64,000 nucleotides of DNA from an uncultured Paracoccaceae bacterium. Its GTDB lineage: Bacteria; Pseudomonadota; Alphaproteobacteria; Rhodobacterales; Rhodobacteraceae. The notes below the pieces were generated by a model that was not told the origin of the DNA, searched no databases, and worked only from the letters and a program-made list of their open reading frames with translations. Both the position numbers and the translations under genes were made by a program. The stretch covers positions 503,501 to 567,500 of the forward strand of contig CANNCO010000003.1 in the NCBI GenBank assembly GCA_947503175.1, written 5' to 3'. The stretch's first letter is position 1. Every line of letters starts with the position of its first letter. Positions 47,164 through 56,046 of this stretch are shown here, one piece after another.

Positions 47164-47769
47164 GTGTCTCGAAAGAAAAGCGGTCGTAAGCTAAGCTCAC
47201 ATGAGAAAGAGCTTTGGGATCAGGTTGTTAGACACGCTACGCCGCTTTCACCAAAGTCTGCCTGCACACTTTCCACGAAGGCTCGACCTCCCGCCAAAGC
47301 ACTTTACGCGAAACCAAGCGAAGACCTTGGGCTTCACCTGGATTCTAGGTTGGGCGTGACATCAAAAAAGAACACAGATGCATTCCGCTTGGACAACTTC
47401 AAAGCAACATCTGGTGTCCCCATAAACATGGACAAAAAGAGCTTCGGTCGGATGAAAAGGGGCAAGCTCCGACCGGAAGCGAAACTTGATCTTCACGGGA
47501 TGACGCTTACGGAGGCACATCCCGCACTGCATCGATTCATTCTAAATTCTTTCTCGAGCGGGGCACGACTAGTCCTAGTAATTACCGGTAAAGGTAAGGA
47601 AGAAGAAGATTTCGGCCCAATTCCCCACAGGACAGGAGCTTTGCGTCACCAGGTTCCGGCGTGGTTGAAGTCGCCACGACTCGCGCATGCTGTTCTCGAA
47701 GTTTCGCCGGCACATCAACGTCACGGAGGTGCAGGGGCGTTCTATGTGTATCTACGACGAAGGCGATAA
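47164..47769 (+). CDS. Smr-domain (MutS2 C-terminal type) protein
   Basis: 201 residues from GTG 47164, just after the mltA stop. The N-terminal half is low-complexity and basic. The Smr domain (~115-200) has LDLHGMTLTEAHPALHRFI, VLVITGKGK and SPAHQRHGGAGAFYVYLRRRR. Smr domains act as DNA/RNA endonucleases or nucleic-acid-binding modules. The order Tim44-mltA-smr is one I know from many alphaproteobacteria. Overlaps the MFS gene end by 18 nt. Confidence 0.88.
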   Translation: MSRKKSGRKLSSHEKELWDQVVRHATPLSPKSACTLSTKARPPAKALYAKPSEDLGLHLDSRLGVTSKKNTDAFRLDNFKATSGVPINMDKKSFGRMKRGKLRPEAKLDLHGMTLTEAHPALHRFILNSFSSGARLVLVITGKGKEEEDFGPIPHRTGALRHQVPAWLKSPRLAHAVLEVSPAHQRHGGAGAFYVYLRRRR

Positions 47770-48975
47770 CGACCTGTGTGCTCGACTGATTGCCAAAGCA
47801 ACGATCATCGAGATCATAAGGAACCATATACCGATCCAGATCATCTGATCGGGAAAACTGTATCCATAGTCAATTAGTACACCAGTCAAACCCGGCCCGA
47901 TCGCCGATCCGAGAACCATAACTGCGGTAGCGAGCGCCTTGATCGCACCAAGGTGCCGTGTGCCGTAGAACTCGGCCCAGAATGCACCTGGCAAGGTGGC
48001 GTTCGCACCGAATGTCAGTGCCATGAGCATTATCGAACCCGCTGCAACAAAAAGCGTGTCGGCACTCGCAAGCACCAGAAAGGCGATGCCCACCGGCACC
48101 TGTGAAATCGGCATCAGGACTCCGGTTCCCCAACGGTCGATTGCCCAGCCCGATACAAGCATCGCAAGAACGCCGGTTGCCGTGTAGAGTGGAAAGAGAG
48201 CAACAAGTTCCAGGTGAGACCAGCCCTTGACCTCTGCAAGATGTACTTGCTGAAAGAAAAAAGCCGTGCCGAAAGCCGAAGGCCCAAGAACGGCTGGCAC
48301 CATCAGCCAGAAGAGCCAGTGCCGCAGCACGTTGCTTCGTGACCAATGCACTCCATCCATACCGGTCGAGATCTGATCTTCTGCCACAGACTGCGGTGTT
48401 CGCTCCTGACTTAGGAGTTTGACGACGATAGGCAGGATCAAAAGAAGGATCAGTGCTGCAACTAACCAAAGTGATCGCCAAGGTAATACCGTCAGGAGTG
48501 CTACGAAGATAATCGGCAGACAGGCTTCGCCAATGGCAAATCCGAGACTTGCGATGCTGAGCGCGCGACCGCGCGCTGCGACGAACCACCGTGCCATTGC
48601 AACGGTAGCAATGTGGCTCGACATTCCTTGGCCGCAAAGCCTCAGGGCAAAAATGATGACCGGAAGAAGCCAGACGATCGGTAGAACGGCCATTCCGATA
48701 CATGCAAGCGCCAGTCCAAGGAGAACAACAACACTGAGGGTCCGGACCCTAAAAACATCCGTAAGCGCACCGCTCCAGATCATGACCGCTGCCGAAACCA
48801 TCGTGCCGGCGGCATAGATCGTGCCCCAAGCCCCATGGCTCAGGCCGAACTCGCTTCGGATTTCGCCAGCGAAGACCGAGATGAAATAGGTCTGACCGAA
48901 ACTCGATGCAAAGGTCAGCAACATGCCGACTGTCAGAAACGGCACATTACGCTGAAGGAAATCAAGAAACCCCAT
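47752..48975 (-). CDS. Major facilitator superfamily transporter
   Basis: 407 residues with 12 predicted membrane helices in two halves. The first-half loop contains WSGALTDVFRVRTLSVV, close to the MFS loop motif, and the second half WAIDRWGTGVLMPIS, its counterpart. The N-terminal NVPFLTVGMLLTFASSFGQTY and cytoplasmic central loop (LLSQERTPQSVAEDQISTG) fit a proton-coupled carrier, possibly of monocarboxylate type by overall resemblance; substrate not assigned. The 3' end overlaps the smr gene by 18 nt. Confidence 0.88.
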   Translation of the reverse strand: MGFLDFLQRNVPFLTVGMLLTFASSFGQTYFISVFAGEIRSEFGLSHGAWGTIYAAGTMVSAAVMIWSGALTDVFRVRTLSVVVLLGLALACIGMAVLPIVWLLPVIIFALRLCGQGMSSHIATVAMARWFVAARGRALSIASLGFAIGEACLPIIFVALLTVLPWRSLWLVAALILLLILPIVVKLLSQERTPQSVAEDQISTGMDGVHWSRSNVLRHWLFWLMVPAVLGPSAFGTAFFFQQVHLAEVKGWSHLELVALFPLYTATGVLAMLVSGWAIDRWGTGVLMPISQVPVGIAFLVLASADTLFVAAGSIMLMALTFGANATLPGAFWAEFYGTRHLGAIKALATAVMVLGSAIGPGLTGVLIDYGYSFPDQMIWIGIWFLMISMIVALAISRAHRSLSPSS

Positions 48976-49023
48976 GGGCCTCTTTTGACTGCCGTGCCGG
49001 GAAATGAAAGCGATTATTCTTGC

Positions 49024-50094
49024 TCAACGACCCGGCTGGAGAACGATCTGAGTGGCGTTCTGAACCGTCAAAACGGTCGACGGGATCAATCCTGGCCGAC
49101 CTGCGGTGTCTTGACCGAAGGTGTCGCCTAGTTCCGAAGACTGAGCAAGCAATGCGATCAGTGCAGGAGATGTGCCTGGTATGAAGTGACCTGCCCCTTC
49201 GGAGAAGGCCGTTACATCCAACAGGACAACATCCAAATCGGCGACCGCTGCTGCATCAGACAGATTTCCAAGTCTGTTTGTTTGTCCCGTCAGGCGCGCC
49301 GAAAGCTGCAAAACGCGGTCGCGCTCGGATACGACAATTGCGAAAGTCTCTGGCAGCTGCCCGATGGCTTGAGCTTGAGAGCGAAAGACATCAAGGTCGA
49401 TATCCGGTGAAACCAGAATAACCCCGTCGATAGTCCGTGCGGCTTTGCCTGGACCCATCCGCATCATGGTTTCCATTGTCAGCGAACTGCCAAGCGAGTG
49501 GGCGATCACGACAACTTGCTCCGCACCCAATCCCGACAGTGAATCAAAAAGGTCAAGGAGCCCATCTCTGGCGAATAACAGACTGTCGCGATCGTATGCG
49601 TAGTTCAGGGGGTTAGCCGCACTCGGCCACGAAAAATGGACAGGCACACCGGGAAGGCCCAGATCTCTTCGCAGCTGGGCAATACGAAAGATCCCTCTTG
49701 GGAAAGATGTGTTAAACCCGTGTACATAGATGACGATCTCTCGTTCTTCTTTCGGCAACTTCCTTAGTGCAGTTGCGACATCGCTTCTGAACTGTCTCTT
49801 GTCTGAGTAGATCAGCGCATCGCTCAGAAAGAAGTCACGACGGGGATCAGGCACATTCTTCGACATACGAAGTGTTCCGGGCGCTCTGTCTTCCGGGATC
49901 GAGACGCCAACACTGAGAAACGAACTCTTGGCAGCCCGTTTCGACGTTATCGCGCCACCGTCGTCAATAGCGCGCACCGTGCCGACAAAGATCCGTTCAT
50001 CGGGGGGCGAAGATGTGTCCGGCGGACTGACGAGCGCAACTTGAGAGGTGCAAGCACCAATCCCAACAAACGCGGCAACAAAACACGCGCGCAT
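49024..50094 (-). CDS. Alpha/beta hydrolase (DUF900 type), probable lipoprotein
   Basis: 356 residues. A short signal peptide MRACFVAAFVGIGAC ends in a lipobox-like cysteine at position 15. The hydrolase core begins around 120 with VIYVHGFNTSF and has the nucleophile in VVIAHSLGSS, an acidic residue in VSPDIDLDVFRSQ and a late histidine GAGHFIPG, a Ser-Asp-His set. DUF900 members are esterase/lipase-like proteins with no defined substrate. Stands alone between the MFS gene and hslU. Confidence 0.82.
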   Translation of the reverse strand: MRACFVAAFVGIGACTSQVALVSPPDTSSPPDERIFVGTVRAIDDGGAITSKRAAKSSFLSVGVSIPEDRAPGTLRMSKNVPDPRRDFFLSDALIYSDKRQFRSDVATALRKLPKEEREIVIYVHGFNTSFPRGIFRIAQLRRDLGLPGVPVHFSWPSAANPLNYAYDRDSLLFARDGLLDLFDSLSGLGAEQVVVIAHSLGSSLTMETMMRMGPGKAARTIDGVILVSPDIDLDVFRSQAQAIGQLPETFAIVVSERDRVLQLSARLTGQTNRLGNLSDAAAVADLDVVLLDVTAFSEGAGHFIPGTSPALIALLAQSSELGDTFGQDTAGRPGLIPSTVLTVQNATQIVLQPGR

Positions 50095-50135
50095 GATGCT
50101 TTGCTCCTCCGTGGCAAACCCTATCCAATCAGACC

Positions 50136-51446
50136 TTACAAAACGTAGCGACCCATGTCTGATGAGCGTATCAGCTCACCAAGATTTTTTTCGACGAATT
50201 GAGCATCGACGACAATGTTTTCACCCGCCCTATCAGGTGCCGAGAATGACAGGTCTTCAAAGACCCTTTCCATTACCGTGTAGAGTCGTCGCGCGCCGAT
50301 GTTTTCCACACTCTGATTAACATCTGCAGCGATCTTTGCTAGCTCGGCAATTCCTTCTGGGGTGAAGGAAACCGTTACCTCTTCGGTTGCCATGAGAGCC
50401 GTGTACTGAAGCGTTAAGGCGTTATCCGTCTCTGTCAGAATGCGTACGAAGTCATCCTCGGTCAGCGCACGAAGCTCGACCCGGATCGGCAAACGCCCCT
50501 GAAGCTCCGGCAAGAGGTCGGAGGGTTTGGCGACATGGAACGCACCTGATGCAATAAAGAGAATATGGTCCGTCCGCACCGGACCATGTTTTGTGCTAAC
50601 CGTTGTTCCTTCTATCAGGGGAAGGAGATCGCGCTGCACACCTTCGCGACTTACATCGGCACCGCGTGTTTCGCTACGCGCGGTGACCTTGTCGATTTCG
50701 TCCAGAAATACGATACCGCTTTCTTCGACCGCTTCTACGGCGGTTTTCGTTACCGTCTCATCATCCAGAAGCTTGTCGGCTTCTTCCCCCAAGAGAATTT
50801 CGTAACTCTCGGCAACGGTTATCCTTTTGCGCACTGTTCTGCCCTTGAATGCACCTCCAAAAAGATCACCCAAGTTCATCATGCCGCCAGCTTGACCCGG
50901 TTGCATACCCGGCATCTCCATGCCTGAGAAAGGGTTGGATGTATCCGCAACGTCCAGTTCAATCATCGTATCATCCAGTTCGCCACGATGCAGCTTCCCC
51001 CGGAACATCTCCAGTGTTTGCTCCCGTGCATCCTGACCGGCAATTGCACGAAGCACCCGATCTTCCGCGTTTTCTTGTGCGCGTGCTTTGACGTCATCCC
51101 GCATCAACTCGCGGGTCATCGTGATTGCGGCTTCAACGAGGTCCCGAACGATCTGCTCTACATCGCGGCCGACATATCCGACTTCCGTGAACTTTGTGGC
51201 CTCGACCTTCAGAAACGGTGCGCGCGCAAGTTTCGCCAGCCGTCTACTTATCTCTGTCTTGCCCACACCAGTTGGTCCGATCATCAGGATGTTCTTTGGA
51301 TAGACCTCATCCCGAAGATCACCGTCGAGTTGTTTCCTGCGCCAACGATTCCGCAACGCGACGGCCACCGCGCGCTTTGCATCCTTCTGTCCGATGATGA
51401 ACCGATCAAGTTCAGAGACAATTTCGCGGGGTGTGAGATCAGTCAT
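50136..51446 (-). CDS. hslU: ATP-dependent protease ATPase subunit HslU
   Basis: 436 residues. AAA+ unfoldase of the HslUV protease: [37 protein letters not shown] (in parts) start, Walker [39 protein letters not shown] pore loop, DEIDKV Walker B, and the C-terminal SSDMGRYVL that docks on HslV. Its ATG overlaps the stop of a possible 76-residue ORF upstream (ATGA). Confidence 0.97.
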   Translation of the reverse strand: MTDLTPREIVSELDRFIIGQKDAKRAVAVALRNRWRRKQLDGDLRDEVYPKNILMIGPTGVGKTEISRRLAKLARAPFLKVEATKFTEVGYVGRDVEQIVRDLVEAAITMTRELMRDDVKARAQENAEDRVLRAIAGQDAREQTLEMFRGKLHRGELDDTMIELDVADTSNPFSGMEMPGMQPGQAGGMMNLGDLFGGAFKGRTVRKRITVAESYEILLGEEADKLLDDETVTKTAVEAVEESGIVFLDEIDKVTARSETRGADVSREGVQRDLLPLIEGTTVSTKHGPVRTDHILFIASGAFHVAKPSDLLPELQGRLPIRVELRALTEDDFVRILTETDNALTLQYTALMATEEVTVSFTPEGIAELAKIAADVNQSVENIGARRLYTVMERVFEDLSFSAPDRAGENIVVDAQFVEKNLGELIRSSDMGRYVL

Positions 51447-51673
51447 TCGCCCATCCTTTTCCTTCGGTCGGATGTATGGGAGCGCGCGCGGGGATTAAAG
51501 ACCGATTTGAAGGCAAGCACCTCGCCTCGCGTGAGAAGACAGATCGTCTCGACAAAGTTGATATCCAGCGACGAGTCACTCAGAAGATCAGCGGTTCTGA
51601 GTTCGCACAAACTTTGCGCCAGATCTATTTTTCGATGGTTTCGACCGTCACGTTCCCGTTGGTGTAGACGCAA
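51443..51673 (-). CDS. Possible small protein encoded between hslV and hslU
   Basis: A 76-codon open frame overlaps the hslV 3' end by 49 nt and ends with TGA overlapping the hslU ATG (ATGA), the pattern of translational coupling. The sequence after hslV ([20 protein letters not shown]...) looks protein-like and third positions are GC-rich like the neighbours. It could instead be chance, since the hslV-hslU gap is 178 bp. An internal start after the hslV stop is also possible. Not recognised. Confidence 0.3.
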   Translation of the reverse strand: MRLHQRERDGRNHRKIDLAQSLCELRTADLLSDSSLDINFVETICLLTRGEVLAFKSVFNPRARSHTSDRRKRMGE

Positions 51674-52182
51674 ATGTCGGCCGCAATCTCCATCGCGCGG
51701 CGGGCGACCTGTTCGGCCGACATCTCAGTTTCTATCAATGCCCTGCCTGCCGCCAATGCATAGTTGCCGCCTGATCCGATAGCAGCCACATCATGTTCGG
51801 GTTCCAGAACATCCCCGGCACCTGTCACGACATAGAGATCTGCGCCATCCGAAACGATCAGCATCGCCTCCAGCTTTTGCAGATACTTGTCGGTTCGCCA
51901 GTCTTTCGCCAGTTCAACACAGGCGCGCTGCAACTGCCCGGGGGTTGCTTCTAGTTTTACTTCAAGACGTTCAAGCAGCGTGAAAGCGTCTGCAGTTGAT
52001 CCGGCGAAGCCAACAACAATCTCCAGACCTCCGGGCTGCAAGCGACGCACTTTTCGTGCCGTTCCCTTTATGACCGTCTGCCCAAGACTGACCTGACCAT
52101 CGCCTGCCACGACAACCCTGCCGTTTTTTCGAACCCCAATGATAGTTGTGCCATGCCAGCCAGGAAATTGGTTACTTGCCAT
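51625..52182 (-). CDS. hslV: ATP-dependent protease proteolytic subunit HslV
   Basis: 185 residues from ATG 52182 ([20 protein letters not shown]). The mature enzyme begins at the Thr of TTIIGV, the nucleophile, after a ~11-residue propeptide; [37 protein letters not shown] and [14 protein letters not shown] follow, as in eukaryotic-proteasome-like HslV. A frame to 52245 crosses the trxA terminator and is not used. Confidence 0.96.
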   Translation of the reverse strand: MASNQFPGWHGTTIIGVRKNGRVVVAGDGQVSLGQTVIKGTARKVRRLQPGGLEIVVGFAGSTADAFTLLERLEVKLEATPGQLQRACVELAKDWRTDKYLQKLEAMLIVSDGADLYVVTGAGDVLEPEHDVAAIGSGGNYALAAGRALIETEMSAEQVARRAMEIAADICVYTNGNVTVETIEK

Positions 52183-52218
52183 CTTGATCTCTGGTTTCCC
52201 GATCAGATTAATCGATGC

Positions 52219-52240
52219 AAAAGGGTGCCCGAAGGCACCC
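52219..52240 (-). terminator. Rho-independent terminator of trxA
   Basis: On the minus strand GGGTGCC-TTCG-GGCACCC forms a perfect stem with a stable TTCG tetraloop, followed by TTTT. It lies between trxA and hslV. Confidence 0.9.
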
Positions 52241-52274
52241 GTCACAGCTTTAAGGACACGTCGTGCAGAACTGC

Positions 52275-52595
52275 CTAGATCGTTTCCTTTATCCAGGCCT
52301 CAAGTGCGGCCTTTGGCGCTGCCCCGATCTTGTTGGAAACGACCTCTCCGTCCTTGAACATGAACAGTGCAGGTATGCCTCTCACTCCCATCTGAGCCGG
52401 GGAGCTCGGGTTCTCGTCAACGTTAACCTTGACGATCTTGATGCGTCCTTCGTACTCGGAGCTCAGTTCTTCCAAAGCTGGACCGATCTGTTTGCAGGGG
52501 CCACACCATTCTGCCCAGAAATCCACAACGACCGGTAGGTCAGACTGCTTCACTTCGGTTTCAAAAGTGCTGTCGGTAACTGCGAGGGTGGCCAT
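52275..52595 (-). CDS. trxA: Thioredoxin 1
   Basis: 106 residues. Active site [14 protein letters not shown], cis-proline region [14 protein letters not shown], length and fold normal. Reduces cytoplasmic disulfides. Sits downstream of addA on the same strand (61 bp gap) and ends in a strong terminator. Confidence 0.97.
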   Translation of the reverse strand: MATLAVTDSTFETEVKQSDLPVVVDFWAEWCGPCKQIGPALEELSSEYEGRIKIVKVNVDENPSSPAQMGVRGIPALFMFKDGEVVSNKIGAAPKAALEAWIKETI

Positions 52596-52656
52596 GATGA
52601 CTCTCCTAGGGGCGACTTAACTCGGAAAGAGAACGTAAGTTCAGCGGTCGACAGCG

Positions 52657-55600
52657 TCAAGATATAGTCGACCGCCGAAGCGCCTCTATCACGATGTCGT
52701 GGGGAAGAGGCATGAGGCATCCGGTTTCTGTCCACAGAACACTGACATTGGCGTTGAGATCTGGATAAATCTCTCGCAGCGCCAAAAGATACGCTCCCAT
52801 TTGGCGGAGAATACCTTCAGGCACCTGGTCCACGGTATCAGGAACGACTGCATTCGTCTTGAAGTCGACGGCGAAGACATGGTCATTACTTATGAACAGC
52901 CTGTCGATCACACCCTGCACACGTTGGCCACCAAGATCGCGAAGTTCTGCGCAAAACTCGACTTCTGCCAATGAGTTGCCAGAGAAAATGTGGCTAAGAT
53001 CCGGATCTTTAAGCAAATCGGTAGTGACTTTTAAAACCTCATCTGCATCCAGTAACTCTTGGTCGCTTACGGTATTCGAAAGAAGCATCTCAGCAACTTC
53101 TGGCCATCTGGCTTGCGGGAACTCAGGCAGATGCTCGAGCAACAGATGCACATATTGACCCTTTTGAAGTGATTTCTCGAGGTCACTGGAGCTTTGTTTA
53201 CTTTCGGCCATGAGCGCTTTGGGGCCGCCGAGATCAGACGGTGACAGGACACGCCCCGATCTGGGAGTTTCCACAGATGGTGTACTCTCCCAGTTCAATG
53301 TCGGCGATTCAGACGACTCATCATCCACCAGATCGTTAATGTCGCCGCTTTCCCAATCGCCGCGCTCATATCGCAATCCGGTTCCGGTCCGAAACTCGGC
53401 CGATACAGCACCCACGGCATCCATCCCCGCGCAGATGCTGTCGTACCAGTTGCCGCCTTTCTTAACTCCGCTTTCTGCACCGCAAACGATCAACCAGGAC
53501 TCAGCGCGTGTCATTGCTACATACAAGAGCCGGGCGCGCTCAGATGCATCCGCCTGTTTTACTTCATTGATGATCGACAATAGCGTTTCGGGTGCACCCT
53601 CTGCCTTGGGTCGCCAGTGCGCAGCTTCCTGTCCTTTTTGGATGAACGGATCTGTGACAGCGCGCTCATTCCTCTGTGTGTCAGGCAGGATCACAACCGG
53701 CCGCTCGAGTCCTTTCGCGCCATGGACAGTCATCACTTGAATCATATCGTTCGACGTATCGATTTGTCGTTTGATTTCGACGTTTTCTGTCTGCAGCCAG
53801 GCGAGGAAACCCGTCAGGTTCGGAATTTCGTGCTTTTCATAGACAAGCGAAAGGTTAAGCAGTTCGTCGATGCCATCCTCAACTTCCATACCCAGTCGTG
53901 CCAGAAGATTTTGGCGCCCGTCATGCTTGATCAAGATCCGTTCCAACAGATCATAGGGTCGAAGGAAGTCTGCAGAGTTTCGCAGGTCATTTAAGATGTT
54001 CAGAGTATCCGGATACTCTTCAGAACGGTTGCGAAGGGTCTCCCACAAGTGGACTTCAGACCTCCGAGCGGCGAGTCCGAAGAGGTCGTTCTCCGTCCAG
54101 CCAAAAAGCGGAGACCGAAGCGCCGAGGCAAGTGACAAGCTGTCCTCTGGCAATGCAATAAATGCAAGAAGCGCCCGAAGATCACGTACGGCCAACTCTG
54201 AGGCGACGCGAAGCCTGTCTGCCCCGGCCACTCGGAGTCCCTTGGTCTTGCAGGCGAGAATCAACGACTGGAACAATTTCCCGACACCCTGCCGGCCTTG
54301 CACGAGAATCAGGACGTCGCCTTCGGTCAGGTGCCGTCGTCTTGGCTTGCCATCCGCACTTGGGCGAACCGGGATCGTTGCGCGTTCAACCTTGATCAAC
54401 CTATGCAACTCTTCCGCAATCTGATCGGCAAGGATCTTGGCTGGATGGTTCTCCGCAACATGGTCAACCGGGGCGGTCCAGTCGCTGGGCTTTGGGCTAT
54501 CGGCCTTCGGCGTTAGAGGCCAGAGATCGACCCGACCCGCCATATCGGAGAAAAACGGTCTGTGCCGAACATCTGCTTCAACCCGCTGGGTTTTGTCCAA
54601 CTTAAGTGTCTCATCAACGACTTCGAGAATGGCCGGTGACGATCTGAATGAAAATTCTAACGGAAGCGATTGCAGGCCGCCAACCGGCGCAAGACGCTCT
54701 TTGAAGAAAACCCTCATTCGGTCAAAGGCATCAGCATCTGCGCCCTGAAAGGAGTATATCGACTGCTTTCGGTCACCAACCACAAAAAAACTTCTGTGCT
54801 TCTCGACTGCTCCAGAACCAGCACCGAACTCCTGCGTTAGGAGTTCGATCACCTTCCATTGCGCAGGGCTGGTATCTTGCGCTTCGTCCACAAGGATGTG
54901 GTCTATGCCGCCGTCAAGTCGATACAATACCCACTGAGCCGCATCGGAACTCTCCAGAAGCAAAGCCGTTCGGTCAATCAAGTCATCGAAGTCAAGAAGT
55001 CCAAGTGCCTGCTTGCTGGCTTCATATGCTGGCAACAACGCGTCTGCGAACCGATGAAGCGACAGTGTTTTTTGCGCCGCAAGAAGAGCGATGCGAAGGA
55101 CACGCGCACGCTGAACGCGCTGCATGAGATCTTCTAGTGATTGAAGATCACTCATCATCCCGGCCCGAGTATTTTTCGTCGGGAAAGACCCCAGTCTTGC
55201 AGCAAATGGTGTCTTGCCGCCTTTGAACAGAAACACGTCCTCAAGCAGTTGCAGATCCTTCAGTGTTGGGTTCTCTGCCTCCACCTCGGAGAGTTTGGCC
55301 GATGCCGCCTTGTCGGTGGTCGAACCTGACGAGAGTGCCATGATGATCCGTTCTAAGAGACCCCGATCCAGGTCGATGTCATTGAGAATCGTGCCTTCAC
55401 TCGTGTCGGCATTTGCACCGTATTCGGTTAGCAGAGCATCGAGTTCTTTCGGCTGTTTGAAACCCGCCCTATGCCGCACAATCTCTTTCATGACATCCGA
55501 GAGGTTGTCGGAGGTACACAATCGCAAAAAGTCCGATACACGACCATCTGGATCGTCCATCGCCAAATCGTCCCCGACCCTCCCAAGGAGTTGTGATTGG

Positions 55601-56046
55601 GCGCTTTCGTCCAACTCGACAAACCTTGGAGAGATCTGCGCCTCTAACGGAAAAGCCCGAAGTATGGTTGCGCAGAACGAATGAATTGTCTGTATCTTGA
55701 GCCCGCCTGGCGTCTCGATAGCGCGGGCAAACAGTGTTCGTGCATTCGACAAATCCGGTAGATCGACGACCCCCAGTCGATCCAACGCTTTGCCAAGCTT
55801 CTTGTCGTCAAGCATCGACCATTCGCCAAGGCGCCGAAAAAGCCGGTTCTGCATTTCACTTGCCGCTGCCTTCGTGAAAGTCAGGCAGAGGATATTCTGT
55901 GGAGAAACACCCTGCAGAAGAAGCCTTGCAACACGGTCTGTAAGCACACGCGTTTTGCCCGAACCCGCGTTTGCGGATAACCAGGTGGAACTTGCCGGAT
56001 CGGAAGCCTGAATTTGGCGCAGCGTTGCTTCGTCTAAGCCTTTCAT
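52657..56046 (-). CDS. addA: ATP-dependent helicase/nuclease AddA
   Basis: 1129 residues. UvrD-type helicase with Walker A STWLSANAGSGKTRVLTDRV, DDLIDRTALLL and VDEAQDTSPAQWKVIELL (Walker B), GDRKQSIYSFQGAD and VMTVHGAKGLERPVVILPDT, then a C-terminal RecB-like nuclease with VFAVDFKTNAVVPD (the D-x-K site). With AddB it processes double-strand ends for RecA. ATG 56046 is chosen because it overlaps the addB stop as ATGA; a frame to 56085 would extend into addB. Confidence 0.95.
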   Translation of the reverse strand: MKGLDEATLRQIQASDPASSTWLSANAGSGKTRVLTDRVARLLLQGVSPQNILCLTFTKAAASEMQNRLFRRLGEWSMLDDKKLGKALDRLGVVDLPDLSNARTLFARAIETPGGLKIQTIHSFCATILRAFPLEAQISPRFVELDESAQSQLLGRVGDDLAMDDPDGRVSDFLRLCTSDNLSDVMKEIVRHRAGFKQPKELDALLTEYGANADTSEGTILNDIDLDRGLLERIIMALSSGSTTDKAASAKLSEVEAENPTLKDLQLLEDVFLFKGGKTPFAARLGSFPTKNTRAGMMSDLQSLEDLMQRVQRARVLRIALLAAQKTLSLHRFADALLPAYEASKQALGLLDFDDLIDRTALLLESSDAAQWVLYRLDGGIDHILVDEAQDTSPAQWKVIELLTQEFGAGSGAVEKHRSFFVVGDRKQSIYSFQGADADAFDRMRVFFKERLAPVGGLQSLPLEFSFRSSPAILEVVDETLKLDKTQRVEADVRHRPFFSDMAGRVDLWPLTPKADSPKPSDWTAPVDHVAENHPAKILADQIAEELHRLIKVERATIPVRPSADGKPRRRHLTEGDVLILVQGRQGVGKLFQSLILACKTKGLRVAGADRLRVASELAVRDLRALLAFIALPEDSLSLASALRSPLFGWTENDLFGLAARRSEVHLWETLRNRSEEYPDTLNILNDLRNSADFLRPYDLLERILIKHDGRQNLLARLGMEVEDGIDELLNLSLVYEKHEIPNLTGFLAWLQTENVEIKRQIDTSNDMIQVMTVHGAKGLERPVVILPDTQRNERAVTDPFIQKGQEAAHWRPKAEGAPETLLSIINEVKQADASERARLLYVAMTRAESWLIVCGAESGVKKGGNWYDSICAGMDAVGAVSAEFRTGTGLRYERGDWESGDINDLVDDESSESPTLNWESTPSVETPRSGRVLSPSDLGGPKALMAESKQSSSDLEKSLQKGQYVHLLLEHLPEFPQARWPEVAEMLLSNTVSDQELLDADEVLKVTTDLLKDPDLSHIFSGNSLAEVEFCAELRDLGGQRVQGVIDRLFISNDHVFAVDFKTNAVVPDTVDQVPEGILRQMGAYLLALREIYPDLNANVSVLWTETGCLMPLPHDIVIEALRRSTIS

